A DNA stretch of 19,161 nt. It comes from Paracoccaceae bacterium. Lineage in GTDB: Bacteria; Pseudomonadota; Alphaproteobacteria; Rhodobacterales; Rhodobacteraceae. Under the pieces are notes generated by a model that did not search any database, was not told where the DNA came from, and was given only the letters and a program-made list of their open reading frames with translations. Where the stretch lies: assembly GCA_026709725.1 (NCBI GenBank), contig JAPOSK010000352.1:1-19161 (forward strand), written 5' to 3'. A program made the position numbers and the translations under genes. This document shows, piece after piece, positions 1 to 7,496 of this stretch. Numbering within the stretch: the stretch's first letter is position 1; each line of letters starts with the position of its first letter.

Positions 1-113
1 GTATTGATGCCGCACTGGACATGGCCCTTCCCTTGGATTGTGTCCAGGGTCTGCGCCGACCCCACACCCGCAACAAGCGCGGTCGCGACTGCGACTGCGA
101 ACAATTTTTTCAT
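1..113 (-). CDS. AapJ-like general L-amino acid ABC transporter binding protein, N-terminal fragment
   Basis: Only the first 37 codons lie in the window; the rest runs off the left edge. The start is an ATG at 113-111, preceded by a purine-rich AAAGGTG ribosome site. The peptide opens with a signal sequence: two lysines, a hydrophobic stretch LFAVAVATALVAGV, then a cleavage site near GSA/QT. It continues TLDTIQGKGHVQCGIN. That mature N-terminus, an LDT followed about eight residues later by a C-G-[VI]-N, is characteristic of AapJ/BztA-type periplasmic proteins that bind L-amino acids for an ABC importer. Family knowledge: such genes usually head an aapJQMP operon, which would lie outside the window. 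The assignment rests on a short stretch, so the family is likely but not certain. Confidence 0.7.
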   Translation of the reverse strand, partial: MKKLFAVAVATALVAGVGSAQTLDTIQGKGHVQCGIN

Positions 114-342
114 CTGTTTCACCTTTCATATAGTAGAGGCACTCAGTCAATACTGATTATCTACAGACTTAAACCCAACGAATCAAGCAGGATGTCCGGC
201 CATCTGGTGCCGCTCCCTTTTTTGAGTTCAATAATTCGGGAAAAATGGCAATGGGCATGTATTGAGGGAAGAATATTTGATAGCGCACTCGCCGCTGTCA
301 GACAGCCAGTGGAGGCATTTTTGTCAACCCAAAGCGAGCCGC
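114..342. other. Divergent intergenic region between the aapJ-like gene and the AEC carrier
   Basis: These 229 bases separate two divergently transcribed genes and must hold both promoters. The stretch is more AT-rich than the flanking genes. I could not pair a convincing -35 with a -10 at normal spacing on either strand, although TTGACT and TACTAT occur close together on the minus strand around 130-155. No RNA gene is seen. Confidence 0.5.
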
Positions 343-1281
343 ATGGCTGATATCTTTATCAACGTCTTTCCCTTCTTCGCCGTCATCGGCTGTGGCTATG
401 CATCTGCAAAGTCCGGCTGGTTTACGGAAACAGCCACCAAATGGCTGACCGGATTTGTTTTTTACTTTGCTCTGCCCGCCATGCTGTTTCGCTTCTCTGC
501 ATCCACACCGGTTGCAAAGTCATTCAGCATTGATTTCCTCCTGGCCTACCTCCTGGCCACCCTTGCGGTCTATTTCGCCGCCACAACCATCGCTCTCATT
601 CGCAGGCGCGGGTTTGCTGTGGCCGCTGTCGAAGCCCAGTGCAGCTGTATCGGCAATGTTGGCTTTATCGGGATCCCGATGCTCTATGGACTTCTCGGCA
701 ATGCAGCAATCGGACCCATCATTCTCTATCTTGCACTTGATCTCATCATATTCGGGACTGTGATCGTGGTTGTCATCACCGCCTCACGCGCCGGGCGTCT
801 TGATGTGCAATCCTGCAAACGCGTCCTTGGCAGCATCCTCGCCAACCCGATGATTCTTTCAATATCAGGCGGCCTGATCTGGGCGGCCCTCTTTGGTCCC
901 GACCTCCCCCGTCTCATGGATGACACGCTCGATCTCGCCGCGGGTGCGGCCACCCCGTGCGCCCTGTTTGCCATCGGTGCCTTTCTTGCCCCAAAATCAG
1001 CCGAAAGGCGTGAAGATGCCGTGATGCTCTCAACGGGAAAACTTGTCCTGCACCCGCTGCTCATGGCATTCTCGACCCTGATGATCTTCGACATCGACCC
1101 CGCCATCGCCGGCGTCATGATCGCTGCCGCCGCCATGCCGACAGCAGGCAATATCTTCATCCTGGCAAGTCACTATGGCGTTGCCGCACAACGGGTCGCC
1201 TCAACGATCCTGCTCTCAACCGTACTGGGTGTCCTTACGATTTCACTCACACTCGTTCTGATCGACCCGCTGTTCTCATAG
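343..1281 (+). CDS. AEC (auxin efflux carrier) family permease
   Basis: A 312-residue inner-membrane protein of the AEC family, whose members include malonate/malate carriers (MdcF-like) and plant PIN-related transporters. The start at 343 is chosen because the protein then begins MADIFINVFPFFAVIGCGY, matching the family's usual N-terminus; an earlier in-frame ATG at 262 would add an unrelated hydrophilic leader. About ten hydrophobic segments run through the protein in two halves separated by a polar loop near residues 150-170. The first half holds the NxGFIGIPM-type motif (GNVGFIGIPM, about residues 102-111), the second a matching AMPTAGNIFILA motif (about 264-275). Both are typical of the family. 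Substrate is not predictable. It stands alone: the next 1.3 kb is gene-free and the neighbour on the left is divergent. Confidence 0.92.
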   Translation: MADIFINVFPFFAVIGCGYASAKSGWFTETATKWLTGFVFYFALPAMLFRFSASTPVAKSFSIDFLLAYLLATLAVYFAATTIALIRRRGFAVAAVEAQCSCIGNVGFIGIPMLYGLLGNAAIGPIILYLALDLIIFGTVIVVVITASRAGRLDVQSCKRVLGSILANPMILSISGGLIWAALFGPDLPRLMDDTLDLAAGAATPCALFAIGAFLAPKSAERREDAVMLSTGKLVLHPLLMAFSTLMIFDIDPAIAGVMIAAAAMPTAGNIFILASHYGVAAQRVASTILLSTVLGVLTISLTLVLIDPLFS

Positions 1282-1387
1282 TGGCTCTCCATTTCCATCG
1301 GATCTTCCCACCAGCAAGATAGGGACCGATATCGCTGAACAGGGATGATAAAGCGGCGGGCATCGGCAGTGGATCAGTTCGGAATCC

Positions 1388-1705
1388 CCGCTTCCTGCAG
1401 GTCTTCGGGCGGTTCGGTTCCGGAGCCGCCTTGTCGACCTGTACCGGAATATCGGCAGGTATCCATTGCCGGTCGGCAACCTGCGCTGCTTGCGCCGGTA
1501 TGCATTTGATGGATCGGTGAATGCGGCATGGCTGCAGTGCATGCAATGCAGGGCAGCGGGCATGGACATGATTCCCGATCATCTTGCCGAATTCATTGGT
1601 GAGGCGGGCAAACCGGCGCATCGAGATGCGCATCGTGAGGTTCTGCCGTTCCACATGGCTGGTCGTAATGGGATCGGGGTCTTTATCAAAAGCGGCTATC
1701 AGCGA
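1388..1705 (-). pseudogene. Remnant of a DDE transposase (IS1-like family), C-terminal part
   Basis: Read on the minus strand from about 1705, the sequence gives DPDPITTSHVERQNLTMRIS followed by MRRFARLTNEFGKMIGNHVHA, then CRIHRSIK...PAQAAQVADRQW and a tail VDKAAPEPNRPKTCRKR. This follows, in order, the C-terminal third of a common alphaproteobacterial transposase: the HxSTSxVERQNLTMRMSMRRF block, the LTNxFSKK block, the FCRIHKTL..TPAMAAGV block and a basic proline-rich end. No start codon or catalytic N-terminal part is recognisable. Between NHVHA and CRIH the residues fit only if the frame slips out and back in, since the neighbouring frame gives ALHCMHCSHA there. It is therefore a dead fragment. 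No terminal inverted repeats were found. The exact IS family name is from memory and should be checked. Confidence 0.7.
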
Positions 1706-1725
1706 AGCGAATGGTGTGGTATTGA

Positions 1726-1950
1726 ATTCGGAGTGGCAGGGAGATCCTCAACGCACGCGATCGTCACCGGATCATGTTGGTGCACTTTGATGACGGCGAG
1801 GTTGATGGAGTTGCCGGCCAGGATGGATATGCCGACGCGTGGCAACACGATCCTGCGGCTCTGGTGGGCTTGATCGTGGATCGGATCAAGGCAGAATCCC
1901 AGTGCATGAATCGCAAGTTACTGATGCATGACAGTCCTCTGCTTTCATGA
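1726..1950 (+). pseudogene. Unassigned coding-like fragment beside the transposase remnant
   Basis: Between in-frame stops at 1723-1725 and 1948-1950, the plus strand encodes a peptide that looks protein-like rather than random. It includes ILNARDRHRIMLVHFDDGEV and then DGYADAWQHDPAALVGLIVDRIKAES. The only ATG is at 1774, leaving 58 codons with no clear ribosome site. Composition (acidic, with aliphatic runs and few oddities) suggests the C-terminal end of a former enzyme. I do not recognise the family and claim no function. It begins just where similarity of the opposite strand to the transposase fades, so it may be a gene end cut by the element. It may also be a chance open frame. Confidence 0.25.
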
Positions 1951-2570
1951 CGCTCAGCTCCGCGCCACTCTGCGCATCAGGAACCGGCAGGTCGCCCGAT
2001 GTACCGGAGCAAGGGATCTCCACCGTCCTCTCGAAGTCCCTGGCCAGCCCGAAACTCCAGAGCCCGATCAGCGCACGTCTCCGATCCTGAACAGGTCCGG
2101 TTTTTCTGGAGGGGGTTTTACCGGGTACGTTTGGGCCGACCGGGCCCGTTTGGGCCCCTCCCTGCCCATCAATGGCCCGAGCCAATCGAGGGCCCGTTCC
2201 TGCAGGGATGTCGGCCGTGTGATCATCCGGAAGGCCTGTGCATTCTGGAGGCAGGGCTCGACGGTGTTGCGGGTGATGGTGCCAGGATCGGCAGGCAGGG
2301 TCCGGAAACTGTGTACAGACAGGCGCTCCATTCCCTGCCTGCGGGCGCGATCCTCGGCCCTGTCCGGATGACGGGACCGGGGCGCGGGCGGATTGGCGGC
2401 GGGGGTGATGCTTGTGCAGGACCTCTGGGATTCATGAATTGATTGACATGACTGCCCGTTGATGAAAGTTTTGCCGACCATGCGCACCGCAACGGCCATG
2501 GTTGTCGACCGACCGGGCTCGGTCCGGTTCCATTGTCTTGATAGAGAGAATCACTGAAGGGATATCACAC
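1951..2570. other. Gene-free stretch upstream of the tricarboxylate transporter operon
   Basis: About 620 bases without a gene I can support. Open frames occur on both strands, but they are arginine- and proline-rich, carry no known motif and mutually overlap, as expected for GC-rich non-coding DNA. The stretch contains G/C runs with a short direct repeat CGTTTGGGCC (about 2129 and 2148) and copy A of the dispersed repeat (2359-2424). A TTGACA hexamer at 2443-2448 could be a -35 element for the operon. The hexamer 17 bases downstream (AAGTTT) is a poor -10, so this promoter is only a guess. Confidence 0.4.
2359..2424. repeat. Dispersed degenerate repeat, copy A
   Basis: This segment matches 7527-7595 in the same orientation. 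Shared blocks include CGGATGACGG, CCGGGG, TGGCGGC and GGGGTGATGCTT, separated by short stretches of mismatch and one or two indels. By eye most positions agree. It lies in the gene-free region about 150 bases upstream of the transporter operon. It encodes nothing recognisable and has no clear terminal inverted repeat. Confidence 0.55.
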
Positions 2571-3671
2571 ATGGGCTTATCAAAACGCCTCCTTGCCTCC
2601 GCCATCGCTGCAACGATGGCATTGCTGACACCAAATCTCACATCGGCGCACATGCTCGACCTCTCGGGCAAGACCGTCGAGTGGATCATTCCATTTTCTG
2701 AAACCGGCGGCTCGGCCAAATGGGCCAATTTCTATGCACCGCTCCTGAGCGAGGCCCTGCCGGGCGAACCCACCGTCGTGGTGAAGTTCATGCCGGGTGC
2801 CGGCTCGACCAAGGGCGCCAACTGGTTCCAGGAGCAGGATTATGCCGACAGCAACGGCACCCTGATCTTCGGATCATCCGGCTCGACCCAGTTCCCGTAT
2901 CTGCTGGGGGATCCCAGGGTTCAGTACGAGTACCGGGACTGGAATGTCGTGCTTGCCTCGGGAACAGGGGGCGTTGCCTACCTGCCAACCGAACTGGCAG
3001 ACATGATGAACGGGGTGGATGCCAGCCCCCTGCAGGGCACGGACTTCATCTATGGCAGTCAGGGCGCAACCCGTCTTGACCTCGTGCCTCTCTTGGCCTG
3101 GGAGATGCTGGGACTCAATGTCGAACCTGTGTTTGGCATCAAGGGCCGCGGTGATGGCCGCCTGATGTTCGAAAGGGGCGAAGCCAATATCGACTACCAG
3201 ACATCTTCCTCGTATCTGGGCGGTGTGGTTCCGCTGGTGGAAGCGGGGACCGCGACACCGATGATGAGCTGGGGCGCGCTTGACGCTGATGGCAACATTG
3301 TCAGGGATCCCACCTTCCCCGACATGCCGACCTTCAAGGAACTCTGTGAAGCCACCGACAGTTGTGAGACCAGCGGGGAGCAATGGGAGGCCTGGAAGGC
3401 GTTCTTCATTGCCGGATTCCCGGCCCAGAAGATGGTCTTCCTCCCCAAGGGTGCATCCGAGGATGCCATCGCGACCTACACCGCTGCCTTCGAGACGGTC
3501 AAGGCCAGATCCGATTTCGCCGAGATCTCGGCCAGTCGCCTTGGCAAATATCCACAGATCACGGGCAGTGGGGCCGCCGCAGCACTCGACAGTGCCACCA
3601 ATGTGCCCGATGAGGCAAGGGCTTTTGTCGTGAACTGGCTGCAGGAACGCTACGGCGTCTCACTCAACTGA
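2571..3671 (+). CDS. Tripartite tricarboxylate transporter substrate-binding protein, TctC/Bug family
   Basis: A 366-residue periplasmic solute receptor for the TTT transporter encoded next. The start at 2571 has a GAAGGGAT ribosome site 8-15 bases upstream and gives a proper signal peptide (KR, then a hydrophobic run, cleavage near TSA/HM at residues 25-26). An upstream ATG at 2502 would bury that signal. Mature-domain landmarks of the family are WIIPFSETGGSAKW (first ligand loop), VVVKFMPGAGSTKGANWF (the PGAGS block) and FGSSGSTQFPYLLGDP. The C-terminal part carries the usual helix-rich lobe ending LQERYGVSLN. The first ligand loop reads FSETGGSAKW instead of the more usual GGGTD-type sequence, so this is a divergent subgroup. 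Substrates of the family are di- and tricarboxylates and some other carboxylic acids. A perfect hairpin separates it from the permease gene. Confidence 0.93.
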   Translation: MGLSKRLLASAIAATMALLTPNLTSAHMLDLSGKTVEWIIPFSETGGSAKWANFYAPLLSEALPGEPTVVVKFMPGAGSTKGANWFQEQDYADSNGTLIFGSSGSTQFPYLLGDPRVQYEYRDWNVVLASGTGGVAYLPTELADMMNGVDASPLQGTDFIYGSQGATRLDLVPLLAWEMLGLNVEPVFGIKGRGDGRLMFERGEANIDYQTSSSYLGGVVPLVEAGTATPMMSWGALDADGNIVRDPTFPDMPTFKELCEATDSCETSGEQWEAWKAFFIAGFPAQKMVFLPKGASEDAIATYTAAFETVKARSDFAEISASRLGKYPQITGSGAAAALDSATNVPDEARAFVVNWLQERYGVSLN

Positions 3672-3681
3672 CGCCTTCCGG

Positions 3682-3709
3682 TCCACCCGGCCGCGCAAGG
3701 CCGGGTGGA
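3682..3709 (+). other. Intercistronic hairpin between receptor and permease genes
   Basis: TCCACCCGGCC and GGCCGGGTGGA form an 11-bp perfect stem around a 6-base loop (GCGCAA), 10 bases after the receptor stop codon. There is no U-run after it, so it is not a classical terminator. In operons that need much more receptor than permease, such hairpins commonly protect the upstream message from 3' decay or cause partial termination. That role here is inference. The GTG at 3705 lies inside the stem, which argues against it as the permease start. Confidence 0.7.
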
Positions 3710-3743
3710 TCCTGTCCAAGACTCAGGATCCGCTCGACAGATC

Positions 3744-5771
3744 ATGGAGTTGACAGCAACAGCACTCCCGGCCCTCGGCCAGGCCATGGAGTTGACATTC
3801 CAGGCGAATGTCATGATCCATCTGGTGCTTGGCGTTGTCATGGGGCTGTGTATCGGGATCTTTCCGGGTCTGGGTGGCATCGCCGGGCTGTCCCTGCTGT
3901 TGCCGTTCATGTTCGGCATGGAGCCGATGTCCGGTCTGGCCCTGATGATCGGCCTCGTCGCCGTGGTTCCCACTTCGGACACATTTGCCTCGGTCCTGAT
4001 GGGCATTCCCGGCTCATCGGCATCCCAGGCCACCGTCCTGGACGGATTTCCCCTTGCCAAGCGCGGTGAAGCCGCCAGGGCATTGTCGGCAGCCTTTGCA
4101 TCCTCCCTGTTCGGCGGCCTGTTCGGCGCCTTCCTCCTGACATTCTTCATCCTGATCGCAAGACCGATCGTCCTTGAGTTCAGGACGCCTGAACTGCTGA
4201 TGATCACCGCGTTTGGCTTGTCCATGGTTGGCATTCTTGCCGGACGCATCGCAATCAAGGGGATCGTTGCCGCCGGTCTGGGTTTGCTGGCCGGGACAGT
4301 CGGTGAAGGCGACAGTGCCGGCGCACTGCGGATGGCGAGCTACGACCTCCCCTACCTGACCGATGGTTTCAAACTTGTCATCGTCGGTCTGGGGATCTTT
4401 GCCATTCCCGAAATCGTCGCACTGTTGCGGCAGGACAGGGCCATCTCGGACCGGCAGGTTCTTGGAGGCGGCTGGCTGGCGGGTGCCCGTGACTGGCTGG
4501 CGAACATCTGGTTGAGCGTACGATGCTCGGCAATCGGTGTCATCGTGGGGGTGATCCCCGGACTTGGCGGGTCGGTTGTCGACTGGATTGCCTACGGTCA
4601 TGCCGTCATGACCACACGGGATACGCCATCATTCGGCAGCGGCAATATCCGCGGGGTCATCGGGCCTGAAAGTTCAAACAATGCCAAGGAAGGTGGAGGC
4701 CTGGTGCCAACCCTCCTGTTTGGCATTCCCGGATCCGGCTCAATGGCCATCTTCATCGGGGCGGTGGCGTTGCTCGGTTCCGGCCAGATCGAGGTGGGTC
4801 CCTCAATGATCAAGAACAATCTCGATGTCACCGATGCCATCGTCTGGATGCTGGCCCTTGCAAATGTCGTGGGGACCCTGATCTGTATCGCGGCATCGGG
4901 CGGGATTGCCCGAATCACGACGATTCCGTTCCGGTTGCTTGCACCCTTCCTGTTCATGATCATCGCCTTTGCCGCCTTCCAGTCCGGGCAAAGCATCATG
5001 GACCTTGTGGCCCTGTTTGGCTTTGGCATGATCGGCATCATGCTGCGTCGATTCGACTGGTCGCGCCCGGCGTTCCTGATTGGCTTTGTTCTGTCCAACC
5101 CGGCAGAAACCTACACAAACCAGGCCGTCCAGATTGCCGCATTCAGGTTCAGGAAAAGCTTTGAAGACGGCATTGACTACCTGGTCTCACCGATTGTCAT
5201 CGTGCTGATCATCATGACCGCCGTGTCTGTGATTCTCGGACTCCGTCAGGCCAGGAACATGCGGTCGGAAGGTGATGTTCCCTCGGGTGCGAAGCGGGCT
5301 CCGGTGCTGTTCCTGCTTGTCGTCCTTGCTTATCTCCTTGTTGCCTTTGTCAATGCCTCGCTCATCCCTGACCATTCGGCGGCCGATCGGGTCTTCCCGA
5401 GATTTCTTGCCGCCGTTTCGATCGTCGGGGCACTCCTGCTCCTTGTCCAGATGATCCGTTCGCCGGAAGGCCATCCCGTCTTTGCCGATCGTGAACGCGT
5501 CGACCGGGCCGAGGGCATGCGCGGACTCTGGCCCACACTCAGCTGGTTTGCCGGGTTGCTGTTTCTGACCACACTGACCGGCTTCATCATTGCCCTGACA
5601 GTGTTCCTCCTGACGTATTTCCGCCTCAGGGCCAACCAGAACTGGGCCGGGACACTCCTGCTCGCCGGCGCCGGGATCCTGTTCATCTGCACACTGGCCG
5701 GGATCCTCAACCGTGAATTCCCTCCAGGACTCCTGCAGGAACAGGTCCATCTTCCATGGCCCCTGAGATGA
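3744..5771 (+). CDS. Fused TctA-TctB permease of a tripartite tricarboxylate transporter
   Basis: A 675-residue inner-membrane protein. Residues 1 to about 500 are the TctA large subunit: a GIFPGLGGIAGLSLLLPF motif near residue 35, the block MGIPGSSASQATVLDGFPLA, and a second inverted-repeat half with GVIPGLGG, a GPESSNNAKEGG block and LLFGIPGSGSMAIF. From about residue 500 it continues without a break into four further hydrophobic segments joined by a charged loop (RSPEGHPVFADRERVDRAEG). This is the size and pattern of the separate TctB small subunit, ending NREFPPGLLQEQVHLPWPLR. The start at 3744 (ATG) is preferred over the in-frame GTG at 3705, which lies in the hairpin; ATG at 3786 is also possible. 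None has a strong ribosome site. With the TctC receptor it makes a complete sodium/proton-driven importer. Its stop overlaps the next gene. Confidence 0.93.
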   Translation: MELTATALPALGQAMELTFQANVMIHLVLGVVMGLCIGIFPGLGGIAGLSLLLPFMFGMEPMSGLALMIGLVAVVPTSDTFASVLMGIPGSSASQATVLDGFPLAKRGEAARALSAAFASSLFGGLFGAFLLTFFILIARPIVLEFRTPELLMITAFGLSMVGILAGRIAIKGIVAAGLGLLAGTVGEGDSAGALRMASYDLPYLTDGFKLVIVGLGIFAIPEIVALLRQDRAISDRQVLGGGWLAGARDWLANIWLSVRCSAIGVIVGVIPGLGGSVVDWIAYGHAVMTTRDTPSFGSGNIRGVIGPESSNNAKEGGGLVPTLLFGIPGSGSMAIFIGAVALLGSGQIEVGPSMIKNNLDVTDAIVWMLALANVVGTLICIAASGGIARITTIPFRLLAPFLFMIIAFAAFQSGQSIMDLVALFGFGMIGIMLRRFDWSRPAFLIGFVLSNPAETYTNQAVQIAAFRFRKSFEDGIDYLVSPIVIVLIIMTAVSVILGLRQARNMRSEGDVPSGAKRAPVLFLLVVLAYLLVAFVNASLIPDHSAADRVFPRFLAAVSIVGALLLLVQMIRSPEGHPVFADRERVDRAEGMRGLWPTLSWFAGLLFLTTLTGFIIALTVFLLTYFRLRANQNWAGTLLLAGAGILFICTLAGILNREFPPGLLQEQVHLPWPLR

Positions 5772-6868
5772 CACAGACCCCGATACCCTTCCTTTTCATG
5801 CGGGGTGGCACGTCCCGGGGGCCCTATCTCCTGCGCAAAGACCTGCCTCGGGACCGGGACACACTTTCGAGGGTTCTGGTCGCCATGATCGGATCGGGAC
5901 ACCCGATCAACATCGATGGAATCGGTGGGGGTGTGGCCGTCACAACCAAAGTGGCCATGCTGTCCCGCCCGGAAGACGATTGGGCCGATGTTGACTACCT
6001 GTTTGCCCAGGTCAGTGTCGGGAACGGCCAGGTGGATTACCGGCCGACCTGCGGCAATATTCTGGCAGGTGTTGGTCCCGCGGCCATCGAGACCGGACTG
6101 GTGCCTGTGGCCGGCAAGGAGACAGTGGTCAGGATCCGTGCGGTGAATACGAACGCAAGGGTGTGTGCGACCGTGCGTACCCCTGACGGTGCCGTCAGTT
6201 ATGATGGCAATGCCGCCATCGACGGTGTCCCGGGGACCGCCTCGCCCATTGAACTGAGTTTCATGGACACAGTGGGCAGTATGACGGGCAGCATGTTTCC
6301 GACCGGCAGGACGATCGAGAGGATTGACGACATCCCGGTCAGCTGTCTCGATGTGGCCATGCCCATGGTCATTGCCCGGGCTTCCGACCTTGGCATCGAC
6401 GGTTCCGAGTCGGCCGCTGAATTGGCCGCCAACCGTGCACTGATGCAAAGGATCGAGACAATCCGGCTTGTCGCCGGCGAGAGAATGGGAATGGGTGATG
6501 TGGCCGCGTCCGTGACACCGAAATTCGGTCTCGTTGCAAAATCGCGTCATGGCGGGACCATCGCGGTCCGGTATTTCATGCCATGGGACTGTCATCCCTC
6601 ATTGGCCGTCACCGGCGCCCAGTGCCTGGCCGCCTGTTGCCTGGCCGAGGGAACGGTCTGCGATGGCATGGGTGCCACGATCCCGTCTTCGCCGGCCCAG
6701 GTGCAGTTGGAACATCCAGCCGGCACGATGGATGTCACTGTCGAATTCCGGCGGACCGGGAAACATCTGTCGGTGATTTCATCCGGCATTGTCCGGACCG
6801 CCAGGAAACTGGCCGCCGGCACGGTGTTCATACCAGGCGACATCTGGTCAGGCCACCCGGGAGATTGA
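5768..6868 (+). CDS. PrpF/GalD-family isomerase (4-oxalomesaconate tautomerase-like)
   Basis: A 366-residue cytoplasmic protein of the PrpF family, two diaminopimelate-epimerase-like folds that move a double bond in tricarboxylates without a cofactor. Visible family motifs are FMRGGTSRG (residues 10-18), NIDGIGGG (48-55), a TTKVA lysine (K61), DYLFAQV (76-82), TCGNILAGVGP (94-104), VNTN, DGVPGTASPI, and in the second half GMGDV, PKFGLV and a histidine-containing RHGGTI loop. The order and length fit GalD, which converts 4-oxalomesaconate in gallate breakdown. PrpF (2-methylaconitate) and aconitate isomerases are close relatives, so the substrate is open. ATG 5768 makes a 4-base ATGA overlap with the permease stop and matches the family N-terminus; ATG 5756 would add four residues. 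Coupling to the transporter suggests it acts on the imported acid. Confidence 0.86.
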   Translation: MTQTPIPFLFMRGGTSRGPYLLRKDLPRDRDTLSRVLVAMIGSGHPINIDGIGGGVAVTTKVAMLSRPEDDWADVDYLFAQVSVGNGQVDYRPTCGNILAGVGPAAIETGLVPVAGKETVVRIRAVNTNARVCATVRTPDGAVSYDGNAAIDGVPGTASPIELSFMDTVGSMTGSMFPTGRTIERIDDIPVSCLDVAMPMVIARASDLGIDGSESAAELAANRALMQRIETIRLVAGERMGMGDVAASVTPKFGLVAKSRHGGTIAVRYFMPWDCHPSLAVTGAQCLAACCLAEGTVCDGMGATIPSSPAQVQLEHPAGTMDVTVEFRRTGKHLSVISSGIVRTARKLAAGTVFIPGDIWSGHPGD

Positions 6869-6888
6869 TTCGGCGAACCTGCCCGGCA

Positions 6889-6936
6889 CCCGTTCGCTGC
6901 GAGCGTCCCCGCGGGTCACGAAGACCAGCGAACGGG
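6889..6936. terminator. Large inverted repeat between the isomerase gene and the SIS remnant
   Basis: CCCGTTCGCTG at 6889-6899 pairs perfectly with CAGCGAACGGG at 6926-6936 (11 bp, 26-base loop). It begins 20 bases past the isomerase stop. A second small hairpin follows, CCCGC at 6943-6947 with GCGGG at 6957-6961, then TTT. Together they probably end the transporter operon and could work for the convergent side as well. The lack of a long U-run keeps confidence moderate. Confidence 0.5.
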
Positions 6937-6980
6937 ACCATCCCCGCCCACCGGGCGCGGGTTTGGCGAAAAATCCGCGT

Positions 6981-7493
6981 TCACATCATCCTGGTCACCT
7001 TGTTCAAGCCGACCGGTGCATCGGGGTTGAAGCCGAGATCGCAGGTCAGCCTTTCGAGGAATCTGTAGAACGCCACGGCCTGAAGCGGCGGGAAAAGGAG
7101 ATCGTGCGTTGCAACGGGCACCGGCAATGCGGCCTGCGGGTCATCCTGATCGGCCAGCAGGATCACGGCACCCTTGTCCTGCAGCTGTGCCATCACAGTC
7201 TCGATGGAACGACCGGCTGTTCTGCGGGTGCCAAATACCGGCGCAGCCAGGTGACTGCCGGCGATGGCAATCGGTCCATGCCGGACCTCGGCAGGCGAAT
7301 AGGCTTCCGCATGAATCCGGCAGGTTTCCTTGGATTTGAGCACCGCCTCGCCCGCGATGGCAAGACCGGGACCCCTGCCAATGCAATACAGCGAACGGGA
7401 CCTGGCCAGTGGCAATGCCGCCCGGGTCCCGTTGGAAGCCAGGGCCGCGCGGGCCAGATCCGGAAGGGTCGGAAGGCCTGCTGAAGATCCCTG
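6981..7493 (-). pseudogene. C-terminal half of a SIS-domain sugar-phosphate protein (AgaS/GlmS-like), N-terminus lost
   Basis: The minus strand encodes about 170 codons matching only the second SIS domain of the AgaS-type family (COG2222, normally about 340 residues). Landmarks are SLYCIGRGPGLAIAGEAVLKSKETC, then HAEAYSPAEVRHGPIAI, LFPPLQAVAFYRFLERL and the typical tail GFNPDAPVGLNKVT. The last pattern, GFDPDxPxxLxKVT, ends nearly all members. The frame is open up to a TGA at 7494-7496, but no first SIS domain lies upstream and the only possible starts are internal (TTG at 7415). These proteins bind phosphosugars such as glucosamine 6-phosphate; half a protein lacks the first fold and is unlikely to work. 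The broken end lies about 30 bases from copy B of the dispersed repeat. Confidence 0.85.
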
Positions 7494-7496
7494 TCA

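Noticed and set aside
1886..2499. Minus-strand frames of about 100-140 codons in the gene-free stretch
   Set aside because: They overlap one another in different frames, have no ribosome site or motif and are rich in R, P and G. One contains the repeat, whose other copy reads in a different way, so it is not conserved as protein.
3705..3707. GTG as the start of the permease
   Set aside because: It lies inside a perfect hairpin, and the extra 13 residues do not match TctA proteins.
3650..5774. Several long minus-strand frames opposite the TctA-TctB permease
   Set aside because: Rich in P, R, D, G and H with no motifs, and opposite a gene whose family motifs are clear throughout.
5330..6595. 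421-codon minus-strand open frame opposite the permease end and the isomerase
   Set aside because: It overlaps two well-supported plus-strand genes, is rich in H, R and G and has no domain motif; it is an antisense shadow of GC-rich coding sequence.
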